Below, one piece after another: positions 39,613 to 47,183 of a stretch of DNA of 51,001 nt. A program made the translations under genes and the position numbers. The first letter of the stretch is position 1. The number at the start of each line of letters is the position of its first letter. This DNA is from Hamadaea tsunoensis DSM 44101 (GTDB taxonomy: Bacteria > Actinomycetota > Actinomycetes > Mycobacteriales > Micromonosporaceae), in contig NZ_AUAX01000042.1 in the NCBI RefSeq assembly GCF_000428945.1, positions 1 through 51,001 of the forward strand, in the 5' to 3' direction. The notes under the pieces were generated by a model. It saw only the letters and a program-made list of their open reading frames with translations, was not told where the DNA came from and did no database searches.

Positions 39613-40574
39613 GCAGCACCTCCGCAGCCGCAGCACCGATCGCCGACGACGCATACCTGCACGGTCTGCGAGCGGCCAACCAGCGTGACCGTCGACGCCG
39701 GCGCCAAGCCGCCATCCTCGCGTACACGCTCGCGTGTACGGTCGCAGCTGCCGCCTTCGGCCTCGCTGTCGTGTTCCCAGCCCCGCTCGGTGAACCGCCG
39801 GTAGGCCGACGTCCGCTCGCCGACCAGGCGATTCTCGACTTCGCGGCCAGCATCCACGACGGGCCGTTCGATCACGCCCGCGGCCGCTACCTGTACGTCC
39901 AAACGCGCGAGGTCGGGCAGATGCCCACCGGCACGCTCAGTATCGGCATCCGACAGACCTGGCAAGCCGACGACGAATCCGGCGCGAGCAGCGAACGAGA
40001 ATTCCGGATGCCGATGTCGGCATGGCAGGAATCGACCGTACGCCGGGCCTCGTTCGCCGACGCCGAGCTGTATGGCTTCGAGCTGCCCGGCCACCCGACG
40101 ATCGTCACACCCCAGCGGGCATGCCCTCCGGGCAGCCTGCTGTTCGCTCCGGACGCAGCGACCCCGATCGACTACACCCGTGCGACTGACGTCGTCTACT
40201 TCATCTCCGACGCGCAGTCCACGCTCGGCCCCGACCTCGACTGCCGCCGGGCGATCCTGCGCGCGCTGGCCGTCCTCACCGGCCCGAAGCTGACCGGCCC
40301 GGCCGTCGACCCGCTCGGCCGCCCCGGAACCGCCATCACGATCGACACCCCCGCCGAGCACGACGAACTGATCTTCGACCGGGACACCGGGATGCTGCTG
40401 TCCATCGCCATGACTGACAAGGGCATCGGGACCGTGCCGCCAGGCCCAGGGCTCCTCCAGGCGTTCGAGCAGATCACCCGCACCGACCAGCGCTGGCCCG
40501 CCGACGCCATCAGCTACTACCCACAGCCCCAACCGATCGGCACCGTGGCACCGAACACGCCGGAGCAGCCATGA
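39609..40574 (+). CDS. Membrane-anchored CU044_5270-like protein (second paralogue)
   Basis: 321-aa protein with a basic N-terminus (RDRRRRRQ) and one transmembrane segment (AAILAYTLACTVAAAAFGLAVVF), then an extracytoplasmic domain: GRYLYVQTREVG, LRALAVLTG, DPLGRPGTAITI, ELIFDRDTGMLLS. This shares the strand and turn pattern of the preceding gene and of the CU044_5270 family. ATG 39609 overlaps the previous stop. The pair may form a surface complex tied to the export or sensing part of the operon. Confidence 0.7.
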   Translation: MSSTSAAAAPIADDAYLHGLRAANQRDRRRRRQAAILAYTLACTVAAAAFGLAVVFPAPLGEPPVGRRPLADQAILDFAASIHDGPFDHARGRYLYVQTREVGQMPTGTLSIGIRQTWQADDESGASSEREFRMPMSAWQESTVRRASFADAELYGFELPGHPTIVTPQRACPPGSLLFAPDAATPIDYTRATDVVYFISDAQSTLGPDLDCRRAILRALAVLTGPKLTGPAVDPLGRPGTAITIDTPAEHDELIFDRDTGMLLSIAMTDKGIGTVPPGPGLLQAFEQITRTDQRWPADAISYYPQPQPIGTVAPNTPEQP

Positions 40575-41014
40575 ACGACCACCAGCCCCACCGGCGACCG
40601 ACGACTCTCCCGACCGCTGCGGCCGCCGCCGATCCGGCCGTCACGCCCACCGGCAGACCAGATGAACCGTTCGACGTACACAAGCTGGCCGACATCGTCG
40701 GCGACGGTTGGGTCGTCGAGCTTCTGCGAAGCCACGACCGATCCGCCGGACAGCAACCGCCCCAGGTGAACATGGCCGAGCTGCGGGCCCGCGCCGCCGC
40801 CGGGGACTACACGCCGCTTTCGCGGCGGGTACGCCGAAAGGCCTGCCTCACCCTCCTGTACCGGCGCTGGTCCGGACGGCTGCACGCACTCGCCGACCGC
40901 TGCCGCCTGCAACTCCCCCTGCCTCTTCATGGCAATCCCGACCGTGACTGCCTTGACCCGGGGCGGCCGTCAGCGCCACGAACGACCCGCACGCCGGCGA
41001 ACGGAGGCCACTGA
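40571..41014 (+). CDS. Protein of unknown function (147 aa)
   Basis: Coupled on both sides (ATGA before, TGATG after). The first 35 residues are low-complexity; the middle (DEPFDVHKLADIVGDGWVVELL, RRVRRKACLTLLYRRWSGRL) is helical and basic, and the tail is Pro/Arg-rich. There is no signal peptide and I recognise no motif. Its only context clue is position between the CU044_5270-like pair and a kinase-like protein. Confidence 0.6.
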   Translation: MNDHQPHRRPTTLPTAAAAADPAVTPTGRPDEPFDVHKLADIVGDGWVVELLRSHDRSAGQQPPQVNMAELRARAAAGDYTPLSRRVRRKACLTLLYRRWSGRLHALADRCRLQLPLPLHGNPDRDCLDPGRPSAPRTTRTPANGGH

Positions 41015-41868
41015 TGCCTGACAACCCCGACCTGCTCACCGTCGCCGTCGAACGACTGCGCGACATGCAGGTCCACCTCGGCAGCCGGCTGTCCAGCCCC
41101 GATCTGCCCGGCTGCGCCGCGTACCCCGCCCAGCATGACGGCCGCCCGGTCGTCGTCACGATCCGGATCCACGAAGGCGAACAGATCGAGGCACGATTCC
41201 AGCTCGAACAAGACCTCTACCGGGCCGCCGGTCACGACTGCCCGCTACCGCTGGGCCACCCCATCTACCTCGACGAGATCCTGACCATCGTCGAAGCCGT
41301 ACCCCTCAGCCGCCGAACTCCCGCGCCGAGCGGTCCCGCGCTGGCACACCTCCTCGACGCGCTCGACTGGCTGCACGCGTGGACCCCGACCGCCACCACG
41401 CTGCAACCCGTCGGTGCGGAAGAACTGCCACTCGACGAAGAACTCGGCCTGTTCCAGCAGTTCGACCTCCTCCGGCCGAGCGGCCGATCCGCAATCCGCA
41501 TGTTCCTAGGCCGAAACCCACGACGCCGCATCGAACTCGGCCACCTCGACCCCAGCCTGATCCGGTTCACCGCCAAGGCCTTCACGGCGCTACGCGGACC
41601 GCTTGACGTCGCCTGGCGTCGTGCCGGACACGACTGGGCACACCTGCAACTGCGATGGGGCGCCCGGCACCCATGGCTGGCCAAGGAGCTACAGATCCGG
41701 GCCGAGCGAGCCGGCATCGAAGGCACCTATACCTCCGTGCTCTTGCTGGCCGCGTGCCGCCAGTGGATGCGCAACGTCGGCCAACCCGGCCCCGCCCAGC
41801 AGGTCCTCCGGGACCAGATCACCGACACGCAACTGCGGCTGCACCTCATCTACGAAGCCGCCCTATGA
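41014..41868 (+). CDS. Unknown protein, possibly a degenerate APH-like fold (284 aa)
   Basis: 284-aa soluble protein. The segment VVVTIRIHEGEQIEARFQLE followed by DLYRAAG resembles the N-lobe of APH-type kinases with Arg in place of the ATP-binding Lys, and LAHLLDALDWLHAW resembles their helix before the catalytic loop. No HxDxxxxN loop is visible, so if related it would be a pseudokinase. It could pair with the active APH-like kinase earlier in the operon. The assignment is weak. Confidence 0.6.
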   Translation: MPDNPDLLTVAVERLRDMQVHLGSRLSSPDLPGCAAYPAQHDGRPVVVTIRIHEGEQIEARFQLEQDLYRAAGHDCPLPLGHPIYLDEILTIVEAVPLSRRTPAPSGPALAHLLDALDWLHAWTPTATTLQPVGAEELPLDEELGLFQQFDLLRPSGRSAIRMFLGRNPRRRIELGHLDPSLIRFTAKAFTALRGPLDVAWRRAGHDWAHLQLRWGARHPWLAKELQIRAERAGIEGTYTSVLLLAACRQWMRNVGQPGPAQQVLRDQITDTQLRLHLIYEAAL

Positions 41869-42206
41869 GCGGCCGCCGTACACACTTGGGCACGCCGGTG
41901 CAGTGGCACAACCTGCGCCGGAAGGTAGCCCTCCGGTGGATGCTGCTCAGCGCCACCCTGGCCGCAGTTCCACTGACAGTCATCATGCGGCAAGCAATCC
42001 ACGGCGACCCGTGGTTCGCCCTGCACCTGCGAAGCGTCCTGGTCGGAGATCTGCCGGCAATGGCGTGGATGGCCAGCGCCGGTCTCGCCGTGGCCGTGTG
42101 GTGCAGCCGCGACCCGGCGACGTCGCGACGTCGTGCCGCCTGGCAATACGCGACCTTCGCCGCAGGAGTCGGCATCTATCTGCTGTCGGCCGCGGCCTAC
42201 GACTAA
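41865..42206 (+). CDS. Small membrane protein (113 aa)
   Basis: ATG 41865 overlaps the previous stop. The 113-aa product has three hydrophobic stretches (WMLLSATLAAVPLTVIM, MAWMASAGLAVAVWC, ATFAAGVGIYLLSAAA) separated by basic loops. No family is recognised. It is followed by a 164-base gap, the longest break in the operon. Confidence 0.7.
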   Translation: MSGRRTHLGTPVQWHNLRRKVALRWMLLSATLAAVPLTVIMRQAIHGDPWFALHLRSVLVGDLPAMAWMASAGLAVAVWCSRDPATSRRRAAWQYATFAAGVGIYLLSAAAYD

Positions 42207-42370
42207 AGCCGGCGCCCTGCCGCGATCAGCCCACCCGTTGCCCGTGGCGCCGCTGCCGCCTACTCGCTGTCGCCGCGGTTTCTGAACGGTCGCGGTCCTC
42301 GCCCAAGCCTCACTACCAGACCGATCCGGCCACTCGGGCCTCGTCGCTCACCCGTTGTTGAAAGGCCGCA

Positions 42371-43234
42371 ATGTCATCCCCCTCTACCGACGCCGACGGA
42401 CTGCTACTGGCGTACTGGCATACCCTCAACCTGGCCCGGCGTACGTGGAACAGCCACCACGAGATCGGCCTGCAACTCGACGGCCGCCGGGCGATCATGC
42501 TTCCGGACGGCCGCAACGTCGAGGTCACACTCGGCCGGATCAGCCCGGTCGCCGAAGAGATCAGCCTGAAGCATCAGCCCGTCCCGTGCAGCGGCCGGCC
42601 CGACTTCGCCGCCTACTGCACCGGCTGCGCCCCAGCGTTCGACTACCGCCAGTGCCAGCACGCCGGTTGGCTCCGTTGCTGGCGCCTCTGGGAAGCCTTC
42701 GCCATCAACGAATCCGCTCTGCGCCACAGTGGACTCGCCGAGCACGACGCCAGCGCCGACGACCGCCTTAACGTGGCCATCGCGCTGGCCGAACCGATCG
42801 GAATCGTCACCCTCAGCATCGACCGCGACGGCACCGTGACCTCACCCAGCGAGTTCTTCTTCCGAGCCGACCTGCTCCGAGCCGAACTGCGCCGCGTCCA
42901 TCTGCTGCACATCCCGATCGGGCCGGCGGTGGCACCAGCTCCGGCGGTCGGCCCACAGCGGCTGTGCCACGAATGCGTACGCGGGGAGCAACCGGTCCAG
43001 TACTACGACCGCTGCGCGTGGCGGCGATTCGCCCGCGCCTGGGCCGGCGCCCCGCGCTGGCTGTGGAACTGTATCGGCCAGCCCTGCCGCGCATGGCCCA
43101 AGCTAGCCAAAGTCCGGTACAACCAAGAAATCACGACACCCGTCGCGGCCCTCGGCCGGTACCGCCCGAACATCTCACGCCGAGCCGCCGATCCTGCCCG
43201 AGCCCTCACCGAGCCGGCCGGATCCCGAGGGTAG
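42371..43234 (+). CDS. Cysteine-rich protein of unknown function (287 aa)
   Basis: ATG 42371 is preceded by AAAGG. The product contains several cysteines that could bind metal or form disulphides (YCTGCAPAFDYRQCQ, LCHECVRGEQ, NCIGQPCR) around a beta-rich centre (IGIVTLSIDRDGTVT). No signal peptide, no recognised domain. The paired CxxC sites suggest zinc. It stands near the end of the operon before the hydrolase. Confidence 0.65.
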   Translation: MSSPSTDADGLLLAYWHTLNLARRTWNSHHEIGLQLDGRRAIMLPDGRNVEVTLGRISPVAEEISLKHQPVPCSGRPDFAAYCTGCAPAFDYRQCQHAGWLRCWRLWEAFAINESALRHSGLAEHDASADDRLNVAIALAEPIGIVTLSIDRDGTVTSPSEFFFRADLLRAELRRVHLLHIPIGPAVAPAPAVGPQRLCHECVRGEQPVQYYDRCAWRRFARAWAGAPRWLWNCIGQPCRAWPKLAKVRYNQEITTPVAALGRYRPNISRRAADPARALTEPAGSRG

Positions 43235-43237
43235 ATC

Positions 43238-43483
43238 ATGACCAGACACCAGCCGCCGCGGACCGCAGACCGATCCACCCGCCAGAACCCGAGCCCGCCA
43301 CGGCGGAGACGGCAACGCCGCCGAGCCGTGCTCACTCTCGCAGCGGGCGTCGTCACCACCGGCACACCGCCGTTCGCTCTCATCTCCGCGAGCAGCCCTC
43401 GCGACGGACGTTCTGCCGCGTACGGCGGCCCGATCGCCGCCAATCAACCCGTCCGCATCATGCCGAAGGCGCGGCTCGCATGA
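43238..43483 (+). CDS. Small basic protein with hydrophobic segment (81 aa)
   Basis: ATG 43238 lies 4 bases after the previous stop and TGA 43483 overlaps the hydrolase start. The 81-aa product has an Arg-rich N-region (RRRRQRRR) followed by AVLTLAAGVVTTGTPPFALI, which resembles a signal sequence or single membrane anchor. No domain recognised. Confidence 0.55.
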   Translation: MTRHQPPRTADRSTRQNPSPPRRRRQRRRAVLTLAAGVVTTGTPPFALISASSPRDGRSAAYGGPIAANQPVRIMPKARLA

Positions 43484-44373
43484 TCGTCGACGTCGGCGGG
43501 CCGATCTCCTACACCGACCACGGCGGCCCGCCTGACGCCCCGATCCTGGTCCTCGTCCACGGCATCGGCGCATGCCAAAGCAACTGGGACGAGGTGGCGC
43601 CTCGCCTCACCGGCCACGCCCGCGTGTACGCACTAGACCTGCCGGGATTCGGCCGATCACCTTCCGCCGGCCGTCGGACCACCGTGGCCGCAAACGCAGA
43701 CGTCCTGGGCCGAGTCATCGGGCTCCTCCTCGCCGAGCACAACGAGCGTGACCTCGTCCTTGTCGGCACCTCGATGGGAGCCATCATCTCGATCCTGCTC
43801 GCCGCGGCGCAGCCGCACCTTGTGCGCGGCCTCGTCCTGATCGCCCCACCATGGCCACCAGCCCGCCACGTGCGTATCAACCGTGACGTGGCCAGATCCG
43901 CGATCCTCGGCGGCATGCCCGGTCTCGGAGAACTCCTCGTTGCGCGACGCCTTGCCCGTATCCCCGCCGAGTTGCGGGTAGAGCACGCGTTCACACGGGC
44001 CAGCCATAACCCGACGAACATCAATGACATCCTGCGACAAGGGGCCATCGCCAACGAGAACCTGGTCACCGACGGCGGCCTGCGGCGAGTACACGACTAC
44101 CTCAGCGCCGCCCGCTCGATCGTTCGCACCATGGCCCGCGGGAAGGCATATTGGGCTCGTGTGGAGCGGCTGCAAAAACCCACCTTGCTGCTACACGGAG
44201 TCCACGATCGGCTGGTCCCGGTCGCGCAAGCGCGGATGGCGGTGCATCGGCTGCGGCTGGGAACCTACCGCGAACTCGATGCCGGACACGTCGCGCACAT
44301 GGAAGTCCCACACGAGGTCGCCGCGACCATCGTGTCGTGGCTCGCGACCGTTGGCGGGAACGCGAGACACTGA
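43480..44373 (+). CDS. Alpha/beta-fold hydrolase
   Basis: 297-aa protein with the full catalytic set: oxyanion HGIG near residue 26, nucleophile elbow GTSMG, the acid in HGVHDRLVP and the His in DAGHVAHMEVP. It resembles non-heme haloperoxidase/esterase-type hydrolases. Start overlaps the preceding small gene (ATGA). As the last clear enzyme of the operon it may hydrolyse an ester or thioester intermediate. Substrate unknown. Confidence 0.88.
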   Translation: MIVDVGGPISYTDHGGPPDAPILVLVHGIGACQSNWDEVAPRLTGHARVYALDLPGFGRSPSAGRRTTVAANADVLGRVIGLLLAEHNERDLVLVGTSMGAIISILLAAAQPHLVRGLVLIAPPWPPARHVRINRDVARSAILGGMPGLGELLVARRLARIPAELRVEHAFTRASHNPTNINDILRQGAIANENLVTDGGLRRVHDYLSAARSIVRTMARGKAYWARVERLQKPTLLLHGVHDRLVPVAQARMAVHRLRLGTYRELDAGHVAHMEVPHEVAATIVSWLATVGGNARH

Positions 44374-44375
44374 AC

Positions 44376-44576
44376 GTGAACCGATACAGCCAGGGCATGG
44401 CGCTGATGAACGTCGTGCCCTGCCTTCTCAGCGTCATCGCCGTATCGGTGAAATACCTCGCGCACTGCCGTGCGCCTCATGTGCGCGTCGGCATGGACGG
44501 AGTCTCAACTTGCCAGCCGAAGGTCGTGCGAGTCTGCCAGCGGGCAGGCTGCTCATCAGCATGTCAGCTTGGCTGA
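44376..44576 (+). CDS. Possible small Cys-rich peptide gene (66 aa)
   Basis: GTG 44376 (or ATG 44397) opens a frame immediately after the hydrolase stop. The peptide has a hydrophobic middle (VVPCLLSVIAVSVKYL) and a Cys-rich end (STCQPKV, VCQRAGCSSACQLG). It precedes the operon terminator. The ribosome site is poor, so this could be chance; if real it could be a small exported or modified peptide. Confidence 0.3.
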   Translation: MNRYSQGMALMNVVPCLLSVIAVSVKYLAHCRAPHVRVGMDGVSTCQPKVVRVCQRAGCSSACQLG

Positions 44577-44598
44577 GCGGTGGCGGCCGCGCACGACG

Positions 44599-44625
44599 AC
44601 GGGCGGCACGGGGGGTGCCGCCCGT
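44599..44625 (+). terminator. GC-rich hairpin terminator of the long operon
   Basis: Perfect 11-bp arms ACGGGCGGCAC and GTGCCGCCCGT with a 5-base G loop and no T-run, a common actinomycete terminator type. It follows the last open frame of the operon. Confidence 0.75.
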
Positions 44626-44977
44626 ACGGACTCCGTGCAACCGGTGACGGTTTCCGGACCGGGAGTCGTCAGTTGACCTGATCGGGATCGCGCTCTTTGC
44701 GGCGTCGGGTGAGCAGGAGGGTGGCCGCCAGGCCGGCCGCGGCCACGGCGGCGATGAAGACTTTGGTGCTCACCGAGAGGCTGCGACGAAAGCCGGTGCT
44801 CCGGAGGGCTACGGCGAGCGAGTCCGTCGCAGGCTGCAGCGGCTAGGCGAGCAGTTCACAGTCCGTGCCCGTGGTCTGGGCCTGCGCCGCGCTGCCTGAC
44901 CGGCCATCGGCCATAATCTCTGGCTCGACGCCCCACATCGCCGATTATCACCCAGAAGAGTGTATCGAACGACGCAT

Positions 44978-45017
44978 GTAGCATATGATGCAATGTAGCG
45001 TTCGCTACAGCTATAGT
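44978..45017 (+). promoter_or_regulatory. Promoter with overlapping palindromic operators, leaderless transcript
   Basis: TATAGT at 45012-45017 is a good -10 and would place the transcript start at or within a base of GTG 45024, giving a leaderless mRNA. Directly upstream is a perfect palindrome TGTAGCG-TT-CGCTACA (44994-45009), and before it GCAT-ATG-ATGC (44981-44991). The operator would block RNA polymerase, fitting autoregulation by the HTH protein encoded next. Confidence 0.6.
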
Positions 45018-45023
45018 GAAGGT

Positions 45024-45575
45024 GTGAATCAGGATGAAGCCGAGAAGGCTCTTGCTGCTTGGGCGTCCGTGGAGCGGGACGAGCTTGTCCGCGCCGCCCA
45101 TGCCGCTGGGGTGAGTAAGAACCGTATTCACACGATCACCGGGATCGCCCGCACGACCATCGACAGAATCTTGGAGACCCCCATGCTGCCCGCACAAACG
45201 CTGCGCCTGTCCGCCTACCTGGTCCGTTTCGTCGACGGTTGGCCTCGGCAAGGCGGCTCGCCCTGGTACGTCCAGCCGGCCATGGCTTCGGCGTACACCT
45301 CCGATCAGATCGCCGAGCAGCTGCTTAGCGACCTGGAGTTCCGGGCCTTGAAGCTCGCGACCTTCCTGAACACCCCGGATGGCCGCATGCTGGCCGCTGC
45401 GGTCGAGTCTCTGACTCCGGCGCTGTACGCCCAAGACGTCACGCTGCTGATCGAGGCGCTGACGATCGCCGGACGGATTCAGCAGGAGCAGGTACGCGAG
45501 ACGGTCGTGAATGGCGTGGTGGTCGGCGCTGGCGTCGCTCTCGTCGCTGCCCTGCTGGCCAACGCCAACAAGTGA
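45024..45575 (+). CDS. HTH protein with C-terminal membrane segment (183 aa)
   Basis: 183-aa protein. Residues 12-55 contain a helix-turn-helix-like segment (ERDELVRAAHAAGVSKNRIH, TGIARTTIDRIL). A middle helical domain follows, and the last 25 residues (VVNGVVVGAGVALVAALLANA) form a probable membrane anchor. GTG 45024 lacks a leader and sits where the -10 predicts the transcript start. A membrane-tethered DNA-binding regulator that represses itself through the adjacent palindrome is the simplest reading. Not assigned to a known family. Confidence 0.7.
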   Translation: MNQDEAEKALAAWASVERDELVRAAHAAGVSKNRIHTITGIARTTIDRILETPMLPAQTLRLSAYLVRFVDGWPRQGGSPWYVQPAMASAYTSDQIAEQLLSDLEFRALKLATFLNTPDGRMLAAAVESLTPALYAQDVTLLIEALTIAGRIQQEQVRETVVNGVVVGAGVALVAALLANANK

Positions 45576-45592
45576 CCCGTGTCAGCTGGCGT

Positions 45593-45636
45593 CAAGTACG
45601 GCCTCGTCCTCAAGCCCGGGGACGAGGCCGTACTTG
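45593..45636 (+). terminator. Strong intrinsic hairpin after the HTH gene
   Basis: Perfect 17-bp arms CAAGTACGGCCTCGTCC and GGACGAGGCCGTACTTG around a 10-base loop, 17 bases after the stop codon. No T-run, but the stem is exceptionally long and stable. Confidence 0.85.
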
Positions 45637-46025
45637 TCCAAGCGACGTACTCGGCCTGAGTCGGCAGTACCTTTCGCCGGACAACAGGAGTCCAGGCTGT
45701 ATAGCTCTCCTTGCCTCGTGCTTCGGCAAGTGCATCAGACTCTCCTCGCGGTGTTCGGCATCGCTTCAGCCGGGCCGGCTGCGATCGGCTCGTACTGTGG
45801 CGGTGGAGTAGCTTGGCCATGGCCCCGCGGAGAGTTGCCGCCTACCCGAGAATTGCGGCGCCGTCGTCCAGCCCGTAGATCTACAGGGCGCCTGCGCGCG
45901 ACGACGATATGCGCCAGCGGCTGCGTCCAGGAGACGGTTGGGTGCGGGCCCGTACACGCGGCCCACAGGCAGGCTGTGGCCGGGAATGAGTCCCAGCGAT
46001 GTGAGGACGGCGACGTGCGCCCGCT
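45637..46025. other. Intergenic region between convergent genes
   Basis: About 390 bases between the terminator and the end of the minus-strand zinc-ribbon gene. I see no supported gene, repeat or RNA in it. Confidence 0.5.
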
Positions 46026-47183
46026 TCAAATGAGGCGACCTGACTTGCCGCCGGTCCATACGAGGTCGCCGTGGTCGATGCGGATATCGCCGTCCACGGC
46101 GAATTCGGCAGTTTCGGCGGTGGTCTTCCCTCGGGTACTGAAGGCGGCGTAGGCAACCCGTACGACGCCGGACTTGACGGTGGACAGCGTGGCGATCGGT
46201 CCGCTCGGGTACGCGGCGGCGACCGGCGTGAGGGTGATGGCCGGGTAGCGGCGGATGGTCCAGCGGACGCTGTAGACGGTGCCGGTGTAGCTGTCGGTCC
46301 GGTCGAACGGGCAGTCCACCAGCGACAGAGATGTCCGGTTGGCGCAGTCGTCGACGCGGGCACGGACGAGCTTGTCGACGGCTGCGATAGCGGTAGGTTT
46401 CACCGCCGGGGCCAGGGTGACCATGGTCGGGGGCTGGTCACGCGTGCGGCCAGGGACCACGGTGGTCACGTCCGGGGCGGCGAACAGCGGGTCGTCGGCG
46501 TCGCCGCGGATGGTCCATCGGCCAGGCGGCAGCATGATCGTGGCGTCGGCGACGACGCCGTCCGCCGACGGTGCGGTGGAAAGCGTGAGGGGTCCGATCC
46601 GCGCGCGGTGCAGGGCGCCGCCGATGACGGTCAGGCTGCCGGTCGCCCCGTCGCCGAGTGCCCAGGTGCGTTCCAGGCCGCGGCCGCCGCGGTTGACCTG
46701 GATGGTTTGCTCGATCGTGGCGCCGGTGATCTGGTAGCGGACGGTCACGTAGGCGATCTGGTGGTTGGGCCGCTGCTGGCCGTCGGTGGCCGGCGCGTAC
46801 GTGCTGCGCACGATCCGCAGGCCGGTCGGCGGTGCGTACCCCGGATCGTTCAGAGCGTTGTCGCGCAGCACCTCCAGGCCCGGCCGGACTGTGGCCGCGG
46901 CGGCGGTGTCCCGCGCGGCCAGTGCACGGAACCAGGCCCGCACGGGCGCGTCCGGTGCCCCGTCGGTGCTTTGCCGTACCCAGAGGGTCGCGTTCGTCGC
47001 GACGGCGGCGACCAGGAGCACGGCGATCGCGATCCGGCCGACCCACCGCCGTCCGCGACCGCGGGGCGCCGATGCGGGCTCGTCGGTGGGGGAGAGGCGG
47101 GCGCCGCACGCGCTGCAGAACGCCGCCGTCGCCCTCGCGGGCGCCCCGCAGGCGGCACACGTGGCCGTGGACAACGTCGTCAT
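46026..47183 (-). CDS. Zinc-ribbon membrane protein with extracytoplasmic domain
   Basis: 385-aa protein. N-terminal zinc ribbon with CAAC and CSAC pairs (residues 9-26), a Pro/Arg linker, a transmembrane helix (IAIAVLLVAAVATNATLWV, about 51-70), then a large extracytoplasmic part beginning like an NTF2-type fold (APVRAWFRALAARDTAAAATV) and continuing in beta-rich sequence. The start overlaps the coupling-ATPase stop as ATGA. Zinc-ribbon/TM proteins of this form are frequent and poorly characterised in actinobacteria. Being third in an operon with a VirD4-like ATPase, it may be part of the same envelope complex. Confidence 0.8.
   Translation of the reverse strand: MTTLSTATCAACGAPARATAAFCSACGARLSPTDEPASAPRGRGRRWVGRIAIAVLLVAAVATNATLWVRQSTDGAPDAPVRAWFRALAARDTAAAATVRPGLEVLRDNALNDPGYAPPTGLRIVRSTYAPATDGQQRPNHQIAYVTVRYQITGATIEQTIQVNRGGRGLERTWALGDGATGSLTVIGGALHRARIGPLTLSTAPSADGVVADATIMLPPGRWTIRGDADDPLFAAPDVTTVVPGRTRDQPPTMVTLAPAVKPTAIAAVDKLVRARVDDCANRTSLSLVDCPFDRTDSYTGTVYSVRWTIRRYPAITLTPVAAAYPSGPIATLSTVKSGVVRVAYAAFSTRGKTTAETAEFAVDGDIRIDHGDLVWTGGKSGRLI

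Larger units (their letters stand above)
44577..45023. other. Intergenic region between long operon and HTH gene
   Basis: 447 bases. It holds the hairpin at 44599-44625 and the promoter/operator of the next gene from about 44978. A 34-codon minus-strand frame (44669-44773) encodes a hydrophobic segment VFIAAVAAAGLAATLLL followed by a basic tail, but it lacks a convincing ribosome site and I do not call it. Confidence 0.5.

Noticed and set aside
34263-44373. The long operon as a classical aminoglycoside-resistance or antibiotic cluster
   Set aside because: One APH-like kinase is present but no core biosynthetic enzymes such as PKS, NRPS or terpene synthase, and the gene mix does not match a known resistance operon.
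44669-44773. 34-aa minus-strand frame with a hydrophobic segment
   Set aside because: Plausible membrane peptide but no ribosome site or context; too short to support alone.
45479-46363. Minus-strand and plus-strand frames in the 45.6-46.0 kb gap
   Set aside because: They cross the strong terminator or the zinc-ribbon gene and show no domain or start signal.
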